Notes: a model not told the origin generated them from the letters alone. Positions 16,874 to 26,756 are shown, counted from the stretch's first letter. The stretch is 64,000 nucleotides of DNA from Caballeronia sp. dw_276 (GCF_018449635.1 NZ_JAAVUV010000007.1:248001-312000); one strand, 5' to 3'. Numbers and translations: made by a program.

Positions 16874-17160
16874 TAGTCACCCCCATTTTTTAAGTGCCTC
16901 GCTGGATTCGCGATGGTCATCTCCTGCTCGCTCACGTACACGTTGTCAGTATGGTCCGGTAACGTGCGCGGGCCCGGCGAACAACAAATCATACTCTTGC
17001 AGAATGGCATGTTCGACTGAAAAAAATCGATTGCGTTTAGAACATTTACTGATGATTTATCCCGTTGTTTATTCCATTCGCCTACCGCAAGGCTCGTGCG
17101 CGCTCCGGAATAGTTCTTGCGTCCTATGCCCGGATCAATCAAGCCGAGGCGGAGTGAACC

Positions 17161-17775
17161 ATGGACAACACGCAAAACAACGAGTCGCAGGACAAGCAAA
17201 CCCAACGCGCCGCTGACAGCCCGTTGAAAAAGCCGGAAACGGAAACCGCGCACGCAAACACGGGCGATGTCGCCGCCGCAGCAAAGAGCAATCAGGCGGG
17301 TCCGCGGCAGGATGAGGAGACGCGCAATGCACCGAAGGACGAAGGCGGCCCGATCAGCGAACTCAACATCACGCGCCATGCAATCGATGTGCTCAACGAC
17401 GACACGCTGGACGACACCGTTGACGCCGACGCCAAGAATCGTGATGCCTCGCGGGATGAATTTCTGATCGAGGAGAATCCAAATGCGTTCGTTGGCGTCA
17501 ATGCATCGCTCGTGAATTCACACTTCGAACAAGGCGATGGCCTGGGCGGTTTCGATAGCCGTCCTGTGCGCAACGGCCTCGCACTCAAACTGGAGAATGG
17601 CTTCAGCGTGGTGGATAAAGGCATGATCGCGCCCGACGCGGAAGAGGTGGAGCGGCAGTACGACTTCGTGGATCGCGATGCACGCGGCGATACGTTACGC
17701 GGACGCAAGCACTACGCGGTCAATCACGTTCGTCCTTCAAGGCTGATCGAAATCCAGCGGCGTGATAAGTCCTGA
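17161..17775 (+). CDS. Acidic hypothetical protein
   Basis: A 204-residue acidic, hydrophilic protein. The first 65 residues are low complexity (Gln, Asn, Lys, Ala). A more ordered middle carries LNITRHAIDVLNDDTLDDTVD, then NPNAFVGVNASLVNSHF, and the end is basic (RGRKHYAVNHVRPSRLIEIQRR). There is no signal peptide or membrane segment. I do not recognise the family. A GGCGGAG site precedes the ATG, and a strong terminator follows. Confidence 0.65.
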   Translation: MDNTQNNESQDKQTQRAADSPLKKPETETAHANTGDVAAAAKSNQAGPRQDEETRNAPKDEGGPISELNITRHAIDVLNDDTLDDTVDADAKNRDASRDEFLIEENPNAFVGVNASLVNSHFEQGDGLGGFDSRPVRNGLALKLENGFSVVDKGMIAPDAEEVERQYDFVDRDARGDTLRGRKHYAVNHVRPSRLIEIQRRDKS

Positions 17776-17802
17776 ATACGCTATAGATCGCTGAGAGCAA
17801 AA

Positions 17803-17837
17803 AAAGACCGCGCTGAATTCAGCGCGGTCTTTATTTA
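17803..17837. terminator. Bidirectional terminator between convergent genes
   Basis: A 15-bp perfect stem (AAAGACCGCGCTGAA with its complement, 17803-17832) has A-rich and T-rich flanks on its two sides. It separates the plus-strand acidic protein gene from the minus-strand small gene at 17835 and can serve both. Confidence 0.9.
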
Positions 17838-18008
17838 TTTGGCTTTCGACTTGTTCTTGTCGTCGTCCGATTCGATGCGTGTCACACCGCCCGTGGATGG
17901 CGGATCGCTTGCTGGGAATGTGTCCTCGACGGCTTTATCGACGTCGTCTTCCCCGCGTTCCGAATGCGGGTTCTGTTCCTTGGGCTCATGGGATTGCGCG
18001 GTGCTCAT
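17835..18008 (-). CDS. Small conserved protein with FPASDPPS motif
   Basis: A 57-residue protein read on the minus strand, below the size limit of many gene finders. Its core is VDKAVEDTFPASDPPSTGG, followed by an Asp/Lys-rich tail (SDDDKNKSKAK). Short proteins with a D/E-rich start and FPASDPP are widespread in proteobacteria; their function is unknown to me. AGGAG lies six nt before the ATG at 18008, and the stop codon sits on the shoulder of the bidirectional terminator, both supporting a real gene. Confidence 0.7.
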   Translation of the reverse strand: MSTAQSHEPKEQNPHSERGEDDVDKAVEDTFPASDPPSTGGVTRIESDDDKNKSKAK

Positions 18009-18306
18009 AAATGCTCCTTTTTTCGTTCAGCTTCGGTCGATCCGGTTCGCTGGGTCACTGTGTAAAGCCTGCCATTGCAAAGGAAAACCATGTAATGGAG
18101 CAATGCCGCTGCCGTTGCTCCTTTGGAACGGGACGTTGGCCACGACACGCGTTTCTTCAGGCAAATCCGCCTCCAGCGGGCTTAAAGCTTTGAAAGCAAG
18201 CGATGTTCCCAGGTTTGAACACAGCTGGCATGCCTCGTGCATCAAGGGACCGCGGGTCAGACAAAAGCATCGGAAATTCCAAAAAAAGTACGCCACGGGA
18301 CCAGAC

Positions 18307-18735
18307 ATGACTACGACCAATACCTATTCGAACGAAGCCGCGCCGCAAAGCACGTCACGCTCATTCGATCTGCACGCACCCTGGACACAACAGGCGCTCT
18401 CGACCGCAATTGCGTGTCTGGGCGTGGCCTACGTACTCTCGTGGGCTGAAATGGGACTTGCGTTGATGGTTGGTCCGGACGAACCGCTCGCGCCGCTGGT
18501 TGCATCGCGAATACTGGTTGGCGGCTTGTACGCTTGCGTCGCAATGCGCTTTCAGTGGGCGCGGTGGACGGCAATTGCACTTGGCGTTGCTTCGGTCGCG
18601 ATTGTCGGACCGATGCTTGCCGCCGAGTGGAGAGTGCTGCCGACGGCCGCCGTCGTTACCGGCGCGGTGCTGGTGGCCAAACTGGCGGCATCGATCTTCT
18701 TGCTTTCACCGAACGCCGCGCACGAGAAGGATTGA
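18307..18735 (+). CDS. Small integral membrane protein
   Basis: A 142-residue protein with about four hydrophobic segments (near residues 30-53, 60-80, 84-104 and 110-130) and a polar N-terminus containing FDLHAPWTQQALSTA. No family recognised. The open frame extends upstream to 17839, but the ATG at 18307 gives a normal protein start and GGGA lies about ten nt before it. The 298-nt gap to its left has no gene and shows a CGAAAAAAGGAG leader for the divergent small gene. Confidence 0.65.
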   Translation: MTTTNTYSNEAAPQSTSRSFDLHAPWTQQALSTAIACLGVAYVLSWAEMGLALMVGPDEPLAPLVASRILVGGLYACVAMRFQWARWTAIALGVASVAIVGPMLAAEWRVLPTAAVVTGAVLVAKLAASIFLLSPNAAHEKD

Positions 18736-18820
18736 AAGCGCGGCGCCGAGCGCCGCGTCTTGTTCAAGCCGCCGTAAAAACGCACAATGAGAGCCCATTT
18801 CTTTCTTCGATGAGCCTCTC

Positions 18821-19420
18821 ATGAAAATTGCCGTCATCGGTGCAACCGGCACAGTTGGCCGCGCCGTCCTCGCTGAATTCGCTCCGCGCCACGAAGTGTT
18901 CGAGATCGGCGCCACGCGCGGTGCGCATCGCGTGGACCTGACGAATATCGATAGCGTTCATGCGCTTTTCAAATCGATCGGACAGGTCGATGCCATCGTC
19001 GCAACCGCCGGCCATGTGCATTTCGGCGAGCTTTCCCAGATGACATCCGAACAATTTCGCATTGGCCTTAATGACAAGCTCATGGGCCAGGTCGATCTCG
19101 TGCTCCACGCACAGCGATATTTGAACGATGGTGGCTCATTCACGTTGACGAGCGGAATCGTTGGGGACGAACCCATCAAATACGGCGCGAGCGCGGCGGC
19201 CGTCAACGGCGCAATTGAAGGTTTCGTGCGCGGCGCCGCCATCGAACTGCCGCGCGGCCTGCGCATCAACGTGGTCAATGCGACCATGCTCGAAGAAGCG
19301 CGCGAATCGTTCGGCCCGTACTTCCGTGGCTTCGAAGCCGCGTCGGGCGCACGCGTTGCATTGGCGTATAGCCGCAGCGTGGAAGGGCTCGAAACCGGCC
19401 GCGTCTACAAGGTGCGTTGA
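18821..19420 (+). CDS. Short SDR-like reductase, atypical active site
   Basis: A 199-residue Rossmann protein with the nucleotide motif VIGATGTVG at residues 5-13, VATAGHVHFG in place of NNAG, and a short overall length. The usual YxxxK is seen as YGASAAAVNG, so the catalytic Lys is missing at the standard position. This pattern is found in a recognised group of short NADP-binding SDRs. The next gene starts within its stop codon (TGATG), so the two are translationally coupled. Confidence 0.8.
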   Translation: MKIAVIGATGTVGRAVLAEFAPRHEVFEIGATRGAHRVDLTNIDSVHALFKSIGQVDAIVATAGHVHFGELSQMTSEQFRIGLNDKLMGQVDLVLHAQRYLNDGGSFTLTSGIVGDEPIKYGASAAAVNGAIEGFVRGAAIELPRGLRINVVNATMLEEARESFGPYFRGFEAASGARVALAYSRSVEGLETGRVYKVR

Positions 19421-19851
19421 TGACGACTGAATGGCTTCGCGGTGATTATCGTGTGACGACGGATATCGATGATTTCGACTTCGATGTCGTGCATCGGTAC
19501 TTGAGTGAAGTCGCGTACTGGTCGCCGGGCATCGCACGCGAAAAGGTCGAACGCGCGGCGCGTCATTCGATTGCGTTCGGACTTTTTCATCGTGGCGTTC
19601 AGATTGGTTACGCGCGCGCGATCACGGATACGGTGAGCTTCGCGTATCTTGCCGATGTGTTCGTCTTGCCCGAAAGTCAGGGCGACGGCCTCGGCATCTG
19701 GCTCGTGGAATGCGTACTCTCGCATCCTGATCTGCAGGGGTTGCGGAAGATGCTGCTGACAACTTCGAGCGCGCATACGCTGTATGCGCGCTTTGGTTTT
19801 GCCGTGGTAGCCGAACCGCACAAGCTGATGGAAAAACGCGCGGCGCCTTGA
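19420..19851 (+). CDS. GNAT family N-acetyltransferase
   Basis: A 143-residue acetyltransferase-like protein. Strands of the GNAT fold are seen in SIAFGLFHRGVQIGYARAITD and in FAYLADVFVLPESQGDGLGIWLVECVL, which contains the acetyl-CoA pyrophosphate loop (Q/RxxGxG/A as SQGDGLG). The C-terminal YARFGFAVV is typical. The ATG overlaps the stop of the SDR gene by one base. The substrate is unknown. Confidence 0.85.
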   Translation: MTTEWLRGDYRVTTDIDDFDFDVVHRYLSEVAYWSPGIAREKVERAARHSIAFGLFHRGVQIGYARAITDTVSFAYLADVFVLPESQGDGLGIWLVECVLSHPDLQGLRKMLLTTSSAHTLYARFGFAVVAEPHKLMEKRAAP

Positions 19852-19855
19852 GACG

Positions 19856-20785
19856 TCAGCCGCCCTTCACGCCCTGGGTATTGACGTAGAGCGAATACAG
19901 GCCGTGACTTGCAGCCATGAACAAGCGGTTGCGGTGACGGCCGCCAAAACATACGTTGGCGCAACGCTCGGGCAATGCAATATGCCCGATCGCTTCACCC
20001 TTCGGCGTAAAGATGCGCACGCCGTCGAGTTCGTCGCTGCCCATGCCCCAGCCGCACCAGAGGTTGCCATGGATATCGACGCGAAAACCATCGGGCGTAC
20101 CGTCACGGGCGTCGATCACCACGCGTGAATCCTTGAACGAAAGGCCATCGGGCGCCATCTCGTACGCAAGGATCTCACGCGGCGATGCGCGTGAATCGAC
20201 CACATAAAGCACGGACTCATCGGGCGAAAACGCGAGTCCGTTCGGACCGGCGAGATCAGAAATCATCAACGTGATTTCACCGCTCTTTCCGTCCACTCGA
20301 TACACCCCCGGCGTCAACTCCGGCGTCTTTTGTTCGCCTTCATAGAAGCCGTCGATGCCGAAGGTCGGATCGCTGAACCAGATGGAACCATCGGATTTGA
20401 CGATGAGGTCATTGGGAGAATTGAGCGGCTTGCCCTGGTATTGATCGGCGATGACCGTGATCGATCCGTCGTATTCGGTGCGTGTCACGCGGCGCGTCAA
20501 GTGCTCGCACGTCACCAGCCGGCCTTCGCGGTCACGCGTGTTGCCGTTCGCGTTGTTCGAGGGCTTGCGGAACGTGCTGACAACGCCCGTCTCCTCATCC
20601 CATCGAAGCATGCGGTTGTTCGGAATGTCGCTCCACAAAAGCGAACGTGTGTCGCCGAACCAGACCGGGCCTTCCGACCATCGAGCGCCCTGATAAAGAC
20701 ATTCCACCGATGCCGCCGTCACGCGCAGCTTGTTGAATCGTTCGTCGAGTACGCGCACGGCGGGATCGGGATAACGGCGCTCCAT
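19856..20785 (-). CDS. SMP-30/gluconolactonase family protein
   Basis: A 309-residue six-bladed beta-propeller lactonase. Metal ligands typical of the family are visible: Glu in WSEGPVW, Asn in NSPNDLIV, Asn in GPNGLAFSPDES, and Asp in the following VLYVVDS. Such enzymes open sugar lactones to the free acid. ATG 20785 has AAGGAG eleven nt upstream; the longer start at 20827 would overlap the preceding dehydrogenase gene. As third gene of the operon with hydroxypyruvate isomerase and KGSADH, it probably acts on a pentono- or hexonolactone. Confidence 0.88.
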   Translation of the reverse strand: MERRYPDPAVRVLDERFNKLRVTAASVECLYQGARWSEGPVWFGDTRSLLWSDIPNNRMLRWDEETGVVSTFRKPSNNANGNTRDREGRLVTCEHLTRRVTRTEYDGSITVIADQYQGKPLNSPNDLIVKSDGSIWFSDPTFGIDGFYEGEQKTPELTPGVYRVDGKSGEITLMISDLAGPNGLAFSPDESVLYVVDSRASPREILAYEMAPDGLSFKDSRVVIDARDGTPDGFRVDIHGNLWCGWGMGSDELDGVRIFTPKGEAIGHIALPERCANVCFGGRHRNRLFMAASHGLYSLYVNTQGVKGG

Positions 20786-20804
20786 CAAGATAAAGTCTCC
20801 TTGT

Positions 20805-22382
20805 TCAATTGGGTCCAAGTTCGCCATCGCGCAAACGCCACAGGCTCAGCGGATTGTCGTCCTGAAGTGCAAGCGGCAGCAAGGCCGCCGGCAAGTCCTG
20901 ATAACACACCGGCCGCAGGAAACGCTCGATTGCCATTGCGCCAACGGACGTCGCGCGGCTGTCCGAGGTCGCGGGATACGGGCCGCCATGCACCATTGCA
21001 TACGATACCTCGACGCCCGTCGGAAAGCCGTTTGCAAGAATGCGCCCGGCCTTACGCTCGAGGATGGGCATCAGGCGGCGTGCGAACGGGACGTCATCGT
21101 TTTCCAGCTGCAGCGTAGCGGTCAACTGGCCTTCGATACGCCGCGTCAAGTCCAGCATTTCGTCTTCATCGCGGCAAATCACGATCAGCGCGGTCGGCCC
21201 GAAGATCTCATCCTCCAGATGCGGCGTGTCCGCAAAACGCTCGGCGCTGACGCTAAAAAGCGCAGGCAACGCGGCGAAGGGCGCATCGGTTTCGGCACCG
21301 GTCGCGATACGCTCGACGCCGGATTTGTCGCGTTGTGCGATGCCCTCCTGGTACGCCGAGGCGATCCCCGCCGTGAGCATGGTCTGCGCGCCCTTCTTCT
21401 CCAGCGCGCTCACCGCATAATCGATAAACCCCTGCAAATGCGGTCCTTCCAGTGCAAGCACGAGTCCCGGGTTCGTGCAAAACTGGCCGACGCCCAACGT
21501 GACCGAATCCACAAATCCGTTTGCAAGCGGCTCCGCGCGTGCGGCCAGCGCGCCGGGCAGAACGAAGAATGGATTGATGCTGCTCATTTCGGCGAAGACG
21601 GGAATCGGTTCGCGCCGCTTCGACGCAATCTCGATCAACGCCAGACCGCCGCGCCGCGAGCCAGTGAATCCCACGGACTTGATGGCCGGATGCGCGACCA
21701 GCGCTTCGCCAATCTCGTTGCCAGCGCCCACTACAAGGGAGAACACGCCCTCAGGCAAACCGATGTCCGATACCGCTTTTTGTATCGCGCGTCCGACCAT
21801 CTCGGATGTGCCCAGATGCGCGGGATGTGACTTGACGACGACCGGACATCCGGCGGCAAGCGCGGCGGCCGTATCGCCGCCGGCCACCGAAAACGCCAGC
21901 GGGAAATTGCTCGCGCCGAAGACCGCAACCGGGCCAACGGGAATCTTCTGCAGACGCAGATCAGGGCGCGGCAACGGCTTGCGATCGGGCTGCGGCGAGT
22001 CGAGCGTGGCGCTCAACCAGCGTCCTTCACGCACAAGCGAGGCAAACAGTTTCAGTTGCCCGACCGTGCGGCCGCGCTCGCCTTCGAGACGCGCTTTTGG
22101 CAACGAAGATTCAGCGTGCGCGCGCTCGATGAGCGCATCGCCGAGTTCAACAATGTTGTCCGCAATTGCTTCAAGAAACTGCGCGCGTGTTTCGAGCGGC
22201 GCAAGCCGGTACGTATCGAAGGCTTGTTCGGCCAGCTCGGCCGCACGCGCAACTTCCTTTGCTCCGCCAGCGCCGAACGCCGGCTTCAAATCGATGTTAT
22301 GCGCGGCATCGAAGGCGTGCAGCGTCGCGTCTGTTCCACGCACCGCCGTTTTACCGATCAACATTTCGCCCGTGATCTGCAT
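20805..22382 (-). CDS. Aldehyde dehydrogenase, 2,5-dioxovalerate (KGSADH) type
   Basis: A 525-residue ALDH that matches the alpha-ketoglutarate semialdehyde dehydrogenase group in length and sequence ([14 protein letters not shown] start, [19 protein letters not shown] cofactor region). The general base Glu is in [12 protein letters not shown] and the catalytic Cys in [10 protein letters not shown]. It oxidises 2,5-dioxopentanoate to 2-oxoglutarate using NAD(P), the last step of non-phosphorylative pentose, glucarate and galactarate degradation. It lies between the isomerase and the lactonase genes and could also serve the glucarate dehydratase encoded 20 kb away. Confidence 0.9.
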   Translation of the reverse strand: MQITGEMLIGKTAVRGTDATLHAFDAAHNIDLKPAFGAGGAKEVARAAELAEQAFDTYRLAPLETRAQFLEAIADNIVELGDALIERAHAESSLPKARLEGERGRTVGQLKLFASLVREGRWLSATLDSPQPDRKPLPRPDLRLQKIPVGPVAVFGASNFPLAFSVAGGDTAAALAAGCPVVVKSHPAHLGTSEMVGRAIQKAVSDIGLPEGVFSLVVGAGNEIGEALVAHPAIKSVGFTGSRRGGLALIEIASKRREPIPVFAEMSSINPFFVLPGALAARAEPLANGFVDSVTLGVGQFCTNPGLVLALEGPHLQGFIDYAVSALEKKGAQTMLTAGIASAYQEGIAQRDKSGVERIATGAETDAPFAALPALFSVSAERFADTPHLEDEIFGPTALIVICRDEDEMLDLTRRIEGQLTATLQLENDDVPFARRLMPILERKAGRILANGFPTGVEVSYAMVHGGPYPATSDSRATSVGAMAIERFLRPVCYQDLPAALLPLALQDDNPLSLWRLRDGELGPN

Positions 22383-22415
22383 GTGAGTTTCTCCTTGAAA
22401 GTTTCGAACGCGCCG

Positions 22416-23231
22416 TCAGCCTGCACGCGCTGCGTGACCGGAATGTTGATTAAGCTTAAGCCATCCCAAGCCGTCGGAAGTTCCCGCGCGCGGCCGGTAT
22501 TCGCATCCAATCCAGCCGCTGTAACCGAGTGAATCGATGAGATCGAACAGGTACGGATAGTTCACCTCGCCCGTATCCGGCTCGTTGCGGTAGGGTACGC
22601 CTGCGACCTGTATATGGCCGATCCCCGCATTGCGCCGCTTCATGTCGCGCCGCAATTTCACAGCGAGATCGCCTTCCGTGATCTGGCAGTGGTAGCAATC
22701 GAACTGGACCTGAAGATTTGGCGCGCCGATTTCGCCGCAGATCGCTTGTGCCTCGTCCTGCCGGTTGAGGAAAAAGCCCGGCATGTCGCGCGTGTTGATC
22801 GGTTCAATCACGATGGTCACATGCGCGGAAGCAGCCATGTTCGCCGCGAGCGCGAGATTCTTAAGATATACCTCGCGATGTTGCTCACGCGATTCTCCCG
22901 GCGCGATGAGACCGGCCATCACATGCAACTTGTCGTTGCCAAGGATGCGCGCATAGTCGAGCGCAATGTCCATGCTGCGCTTGAATTCGTCCTCACGTCC
23001 CGGCAGCGATGCAAGCCCGCGTTCCCCGCCGCTCCAGTCGCCCGGCGGCGCATTGAACAGCGCCTGTTTGAGCGCGTTATCGTCCAGTTGCGTCCTGATG
23101 TCGGACGGCGGGAATTCGTATGGAAACAGAAACTCCACGGCCTTGAACCCGTCGCGTGCCGCCGCCGAAAAGCGGTCGATAAATGCGTGCTCGTTGTACA
23201 TCATCGTGAGATTGGCGGCGAAACGCGGCAT
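22416..23231 (-). CDS. hyi: Hydroxypyruvate isomerase family protein
   Basis: A 271-residue TIM-barrel isomerase of the xylose isomerase-like superfamily. It opens with [21 protein letters not shown], typical of hydroxypyruvate isomerase and 2-oxotetronate isomerase (OtnI). Metal-site Glu is in [16 protein letters not shown] and in GCEYRPR; Asp and His are in VQFDCYHCQ. It interconverts hydroxypyruvate with tartronate semialdehyde or a related tetronate. AGGAG precedes the ATG at 23231; the longer frame to 23276 is not needed. It is the first gene of a three-gene minus-strand operon. Confidence 0.87.
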   Translation of the reverse strand: MPRFAANLTMMYNEHAFIDRFSAAARDGFKAVEFLFPYEFPPSDIRTQLDDNALKQALFNAPPGDWSGGERGLASLPGREDEFKRSMDIALDYARILGNDKLHVMAGLIAPGESREQHREVYLKNLALAANMAASAHVTIVIEPINTRDMPGFFLNRQDEAQAICGEIGAPNLQVQFDCYHCQITEGDLAVKLRRDMKRRNAGIGHIQVAGVPYRNEPDTGEVNYPYLFDLIDSLGYSGWIGCEYRPRAGTSDGLGWLKLNQHSGHAARAG

Positions 23232-23356
23232 GGTGATTCTCCTGCTGAGAAACAACGGTTGCCAATAAGCGTGCAACTCTCGCGCCCGCTCTCACCGATG
23301 ATATTGCCCGCCTCCTCGCCGACGATGCTCGGTACAAACCCTCGCCGGAGATGGCT

Positions 23357-23695
23357 TTACGTGGAAGAAGCCTGGCCGATCAGCGCAAATGCATCCCGTA
23401 TCTCCGATACGTCGTGTGGCCGGACCAGCCGCGCAACCTCGCGCCCGTTGTCCAGAAAAACCAGTGTCGGCCAGAGTTTGACCCGAAAGGAACGGCCAAG
23501 CGGCCGGCCGCTGCCGTCCTCGATCTTCAGGTGCCGAACGTCGGCATGATCGTTGAACGCCTGCGCGATCAATGGCTGGGCCGCTTTGCAGTAACCGCAC
23601 CAGTTGGTGCCGAACTCGATAACCGACGGGCCTTGCAGCGCGTCGACATCCGCGCGCGGCGGCGCGTCCGGTGTGTATTCGGTTGCCATCGCCAT
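23357..23695 (-). CDS. Thioredoxin family protein
   Basis: A 112-residue cytoplasmic thioredoxin-like protein with active-site WCGYC at residues 32-36, instead of the WCGPC of true thioredoxins, and the cis-Pro in KLWPTLVFL. It has no signal peptide. GGAG sits eight nt before the ATG. A role in disulfide reduction is likely, with an unknown partner. It is divergent from the histidine kinase gene. Confidence 0.85.
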   Translation of the reverse strand: MAMATEYTPDAPPRADVDALQGPSVIEFGTNWCGYCKAAQPLIAQAFNDHADVRHLKIEDGSGRPLGRSFRVKLWPTLVFLDNGREVARLVRPHDVSEIRDAFALIGQASST

Positions 23696-23782
23696 GAGTG
23701 ATGCTCCATTTAACGGATTACAGACATTCTATTGAGCAACGAGTCTGCCCGCTTGGAACGTACGCGCGGCATGAACAGAACC

Positions 23783-23799
23783 CCGGCAAGATTCTTGCT
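23783..23799 (+). promoter_or_regulatory. Sigma-54 promoter of the two-component genes
   Basis: The sequence CCGGCAAGATTCTTGCT has GG (23785-23786) and GC (23797-23798) separated by exactly ten nt, with GGCA and TTGC(T) matching the -24/-12 consensus. Transcription would start near 23810, 20 nt before the kinase ATG. The downstream regulator is an NtrC-type sigma-54 activator, so positive autoregulation is likely. Confidence 0.6.
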
Positions 23800-23830
23800 G
23801 TAATGCTGCACCTTCTCTCGCGCTCCTTAC

Positions 23831-25339
23831 ATGCCCGCTTCTTCCGCGCGCCTTTCATTTTCCAGCCAGCTAGCGGTTTTCTGGGCCCTCGTGGCAGTCA
23901 TGTGCGCGCTGCTTTGCGCGCTGGTGCTGTTCATGGCGCGGGAGAACGCGGGAAGGCGTATCGACGCCGCCCGCGAACGCAGCGTGGCCGGCTGCCAGGC
24001 GGTGGCGTCGCGCTACGATCTTTCCATCGATAACAATCGAGATGCCGATCCGCATACGGACCTGATGCACGCGATTCTCGACGTAGTACTCGCCCAAATG
24101 CCCGGGGTGGAAGGCGGTTTCTGGCGCAATGCGGGCACTGAGCGCGGCGTATTCGACGCCTACGCATTTCCCACCTACGAGGGCAGCGGCATCAAGCGCG
24201 ATGTGCCCGACGCCGAGACGCCGCTCATCCTGCGGACGTTGCGCGCGGCGGCGGCGAAACAAACGACGTCGACCGATGTAGTCAGTGGCCAGCAGGACGC
24301 GGTGATCGTGGCGGCGTGTCCGGTGCCGCATCGCCCGGCGTTGCTCGCGTGGACGCTCACGCGCTCGCAGCCTTCGCTAGGCGCCTCTGGCCGCAGCCTT
24401 CTTGCCGCACTTGCAGTGCTGCTTGCTGGCATTGTCGGGATTGCGATTGCTCTGGGTGTGCGGTTGCGGCGCTGGCGCGCGCAGCTCGCTTCAGTGGAAC
24501 GCAGCGTCGCGCAACATGCAAGCGCCCAGCCGGACGGTACTGCCCTTATCGCAGAACCAATTGGGAAGACTGGCGAGCCGGAGCTGGATCGCATCGTGGA
24601 AGCGTTCAACACCCACGCAGCGCGCACTGCGGCGCTGCGGTCTCAGACGGCCGACCTGAATGCCCGGCTCGCGCAAGCCGAGCGTTTTTCAGCGCTTGGC
24701 AGGCTCGCCGCGCAGATTGCACACGAGATCCGCAATCCGATCGGCGCAATGCGGCTCAAGGCAGAAAATGCCCTTGCCGGCGATGAAAACCGCAAGCAGC
24801 GCGCGCTTGCCACAATCCTTGAGCAGATTCATCGGGTGGAAGAGCAGCTTTCAGGCTTGCTGGCCCTTACGCAGCCTGTGCGGGTCGACGCGCGGCCCGT
24901 GGCAGTGCGCGCGTGGCTGGACGAACGCGTCGCGCTGCACAGGGAAGCGGCGGCGAACGCAGACGTCGCGCTGACGATCATCGAAGGGACGGCCCCGACG
25001 CCTGCTCTGGCCTTCTTCGATCCCGCGCAATTGTCGCGCGCACTCGATAACCTCGTGCTGAACGCCCTGCGTCATACGCCGCAAGGCGGCAGCGTGACGA
25101 TTCATGCGTCGCAGGTTGGCGACACGCTGCGCGTGGACGTTGCCGACGATGGCCCTGGCGTGCCTCAAGCCGAGCGTGAACGCATCTTCGAACCTTTCGT
25201 CACGGGTCACGCCGCCGGGTCGGGACTGGGTCTGGCCGTGGTGCGCGAGATTGCAGCCGCACACGGCGGCCGAGCGTTTTATGAAGCGCGCCAAACGGGC
25301 GCGTGTTTTGTCATCGAGATTCCATGGCGCACATCCTGA
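23831..25339 (+). CDS. Sensor histidine kinase
   Basis: A 502-residue membrane kinase. Transmembrane helix 1 is at about residues 12-37, followed by a periplasmic sensor domain of about 150 residues and helix 2 (about 190-215). A short HAMP-like linker and coiled region precede the HisKA domain with phospho-acceptor His298 in QIAHEIRNP. The ATPase domain carries the N box (NLVLNALRHTPQGG) and G boxes (DDGPGVPQ, GSGLGLAVV). It matches kinases that pair with NtrC-type regulators. Its last 16 nt overlap the regulator gene. There is no clear ribosome binding site before the ATG. The signal is unknown. Confidence 0.92.
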   Translation: MPASSARLSFSSQLAVFWALVAVMCALLCALVLFMARENAGRRIDAARERSVAGCQAVASRYDLSIDNNRDADPHTDLMHAILDVVLAQMPGVEGGFWRNAGTERGVFDAYAFPTYEGSGIKRDVPDAETPLILRTLRAAAAKQTTSTDVVSGQQDAVIVAACPVPHRPALLAWTLTRSQPSLGASGRSLLAALAVLLAGIVGIAIALGVRLRRWRAQLASVERSVAQHASAQPDGTALIAEPIGKTGEPELDRIVEAFNTHAARTAALRSQTADLNARLAQAERFSALGRLAAQIAHEIRNPIGAMRLKAENALAGDENRKQRALATILEQIHRVEEQLSGLLALTQPVRVDARPVAVRAWLDERVALHREAAANADVALTIIEGTAPTPALAFFDPAQLSRALDNLVLNALRHTPQGGSVTIHASQVGDTLRVDVADDGPGVPQAERERIFEPFVTGHAAGSGLGLAVVREIAAAHGGRAFYEARQTGACFVIEIPWRTS

Positions 25340-26748
25340 TAGTCGACGACGACAGCGCTTTTCGCGAGAGTCTCGCCGAGACGCTGACTGACATGAGCCA
25401 CGATACGCTCGAAGCGGCAAGCCCGGGCGAGGCGCTCGCGCTGCTCGAAAGCATCGAACCGATCGACTGCGTTTTCCTGGATCTGCGGATGCCCGATGGC
25501 ATGGCGCAAAAATCGAACTCGAACTCGGGCGGCGGTCTGGAGGTGCTCGAACGATTGCGCGACATGCCCGCGCGCGCGGACTTGCCGGTCGTCGTGCTCA
25601 CCGCGTTCGCCACCAGCGACAACACGGTACGCGCCATGCGCCTGGGCGCGTTCGATCATCTCGCGAAGCCCATCGGCCGGGATCAGATCGCCGCATTGCT
25701 GAAGAAGATCGAGCTGTCGCAGCCGGGCTTCGGCGTTTGCGCGTCGATGCAAGCCGATCCTTCGGAGATATCCGATGAAGCCCGCGACGCGCACAGCACA
25801 CCACGCCTGCTAGGTTTCAGCGACGCGTTGCGCGACGTCCAGAAAAGTATCGGCCGCGCTGCAGCAACGGGGGCCACCGTGCTGATCAACGGCGAAACCG
25901 GCACCGGCAAGGAAGTCGCGGCGCGCGTGCTGCACGATGCATCGGATAGGCGGCAAGCGCCGTTTATCGCGGTCAATTGCGCGGCGATTCCCGCCGATCT
26001 GCTCGAAAGCGAACTCTTCGGGCATGCGAAAGGCGCGTTCACGGGCGCGGTCTCGGAGCGGATTGGCCGCTTTACCCAGGCAGACGGCGGCACGCTTTTC
26101 CTCGATGAAATCGGCGACTTGCCGTGGCCGCTTCAGGCAAAGCTATTGCGCGTGATCCAGGAACGCACGGTGACGCCGGTCGGAAGCAACAAGCAAGTCG
26201 GCATTGATGTACGGATCGTGGCCGCCACGCATCGCGACCTGCAGGCGGAGGTTGCCGCGCAGCGATTCCGGGAGGATTTGTTTTATCGGCTGAATGTGAT
26301 TCCCATTCACTTGCCGCCGCTGCGTGAACGTCCTGCGGATATCGCGCCCCTTGCCGCTCATTTTCTTGCCGTTGCGGCAGCCGGTTCGACGCGCCCGAAA
26401 ACGCTCGGCGACGGCGCCAAAAGCAAACTACTGCAACATGCGTGGCCCGGCAACGTTCGCGAACTCAAGAATGCGATGGAGCGCGTCTTCGCGCTGGCGC
26501 GCGGGCCAGTCGTCGTTGCAGACGATCTCGCATTTCTCTCGCACACGCCGTCTTCCGGCGATACAGCCACAGGTCTGCCCGCCGCGTGGTTCGACCTGTC
26601 GCTTTCCGATGCAGTGGAACAACTGGAACGGCTCGCGATTACACATGCGCTTTCGGCTGCATCGGGTAACCGTGCCGAAGCTGCACGACGGCTCGGTATC
26701 AGCCGGCAGTCGCTTTACACGAAGCTGGCGGCCTACGGATTGGGATGA
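25324..26748 (+). CDS. Sigma-54 dependent response regulator (NtrC family)
   Basis: A 474-residue regulator. The receiver domain (1-125) has phospho-acceptor Asp53 (FLDLRMPDG) and Lys near 115. The AAA+ domain carries Walker A GETGTGKE at residues 190-197, the sigma-54 contact motif GAFTGA at 237-242, and Walker B in [12 protein letters not shown] Fis-type helix-turn-helix ends the protein ([20 protein letters not shown]). The receiver contains an unusual Ser/Asn/Gly-rich insert (about residues 61-71) just after the phosphorylation site. The ATG lies inside the kinase gene, so the two are coupled. The start at 25324 matches the usual beta strand ILIVDDD. Confidence 0.94.
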   Translation: MAHILIVDDDSAFRESLAETLTDMSHDTLEAASPGEALALLESIEPIDCVFLDLRMPDGMAQKSNSNSGGGLEVLERLRDMPARADLPVVVLTAFATSDNTVRAMRLGAFDHLAKPIGRDQIAALLKKIELSQPGFGVCASMQADPSEISDEARDAHSTPRLLGFSDALRDVQKSIGRAAATGATVLINGETGTGKEVAARVLHDASDRRQAPFIAVNCAAIPADLLESELFGHAKGAFTGAVSERIGRFTQADGGTLFLDEIGDLPWPLQAKLLRVIQERTVTPVGSNKQVGIDVRIVAATHRDLQAEVAAQRFREDLFYRLNVIPIHLPPLRERPADIAPLAAHFLAVAAAGSTRPKTLGDGAKSKLLQHAWPGNVRELKNAMERVFALARGPVVVADDLAFLSHTPSSGDTATGLPAAWFDLSLSDAVEQLERLAITHALSAASGNRAEAARRLGISRQSLYTKLAAYGLG

Positions 26749-26756
26749 TGACGTGC

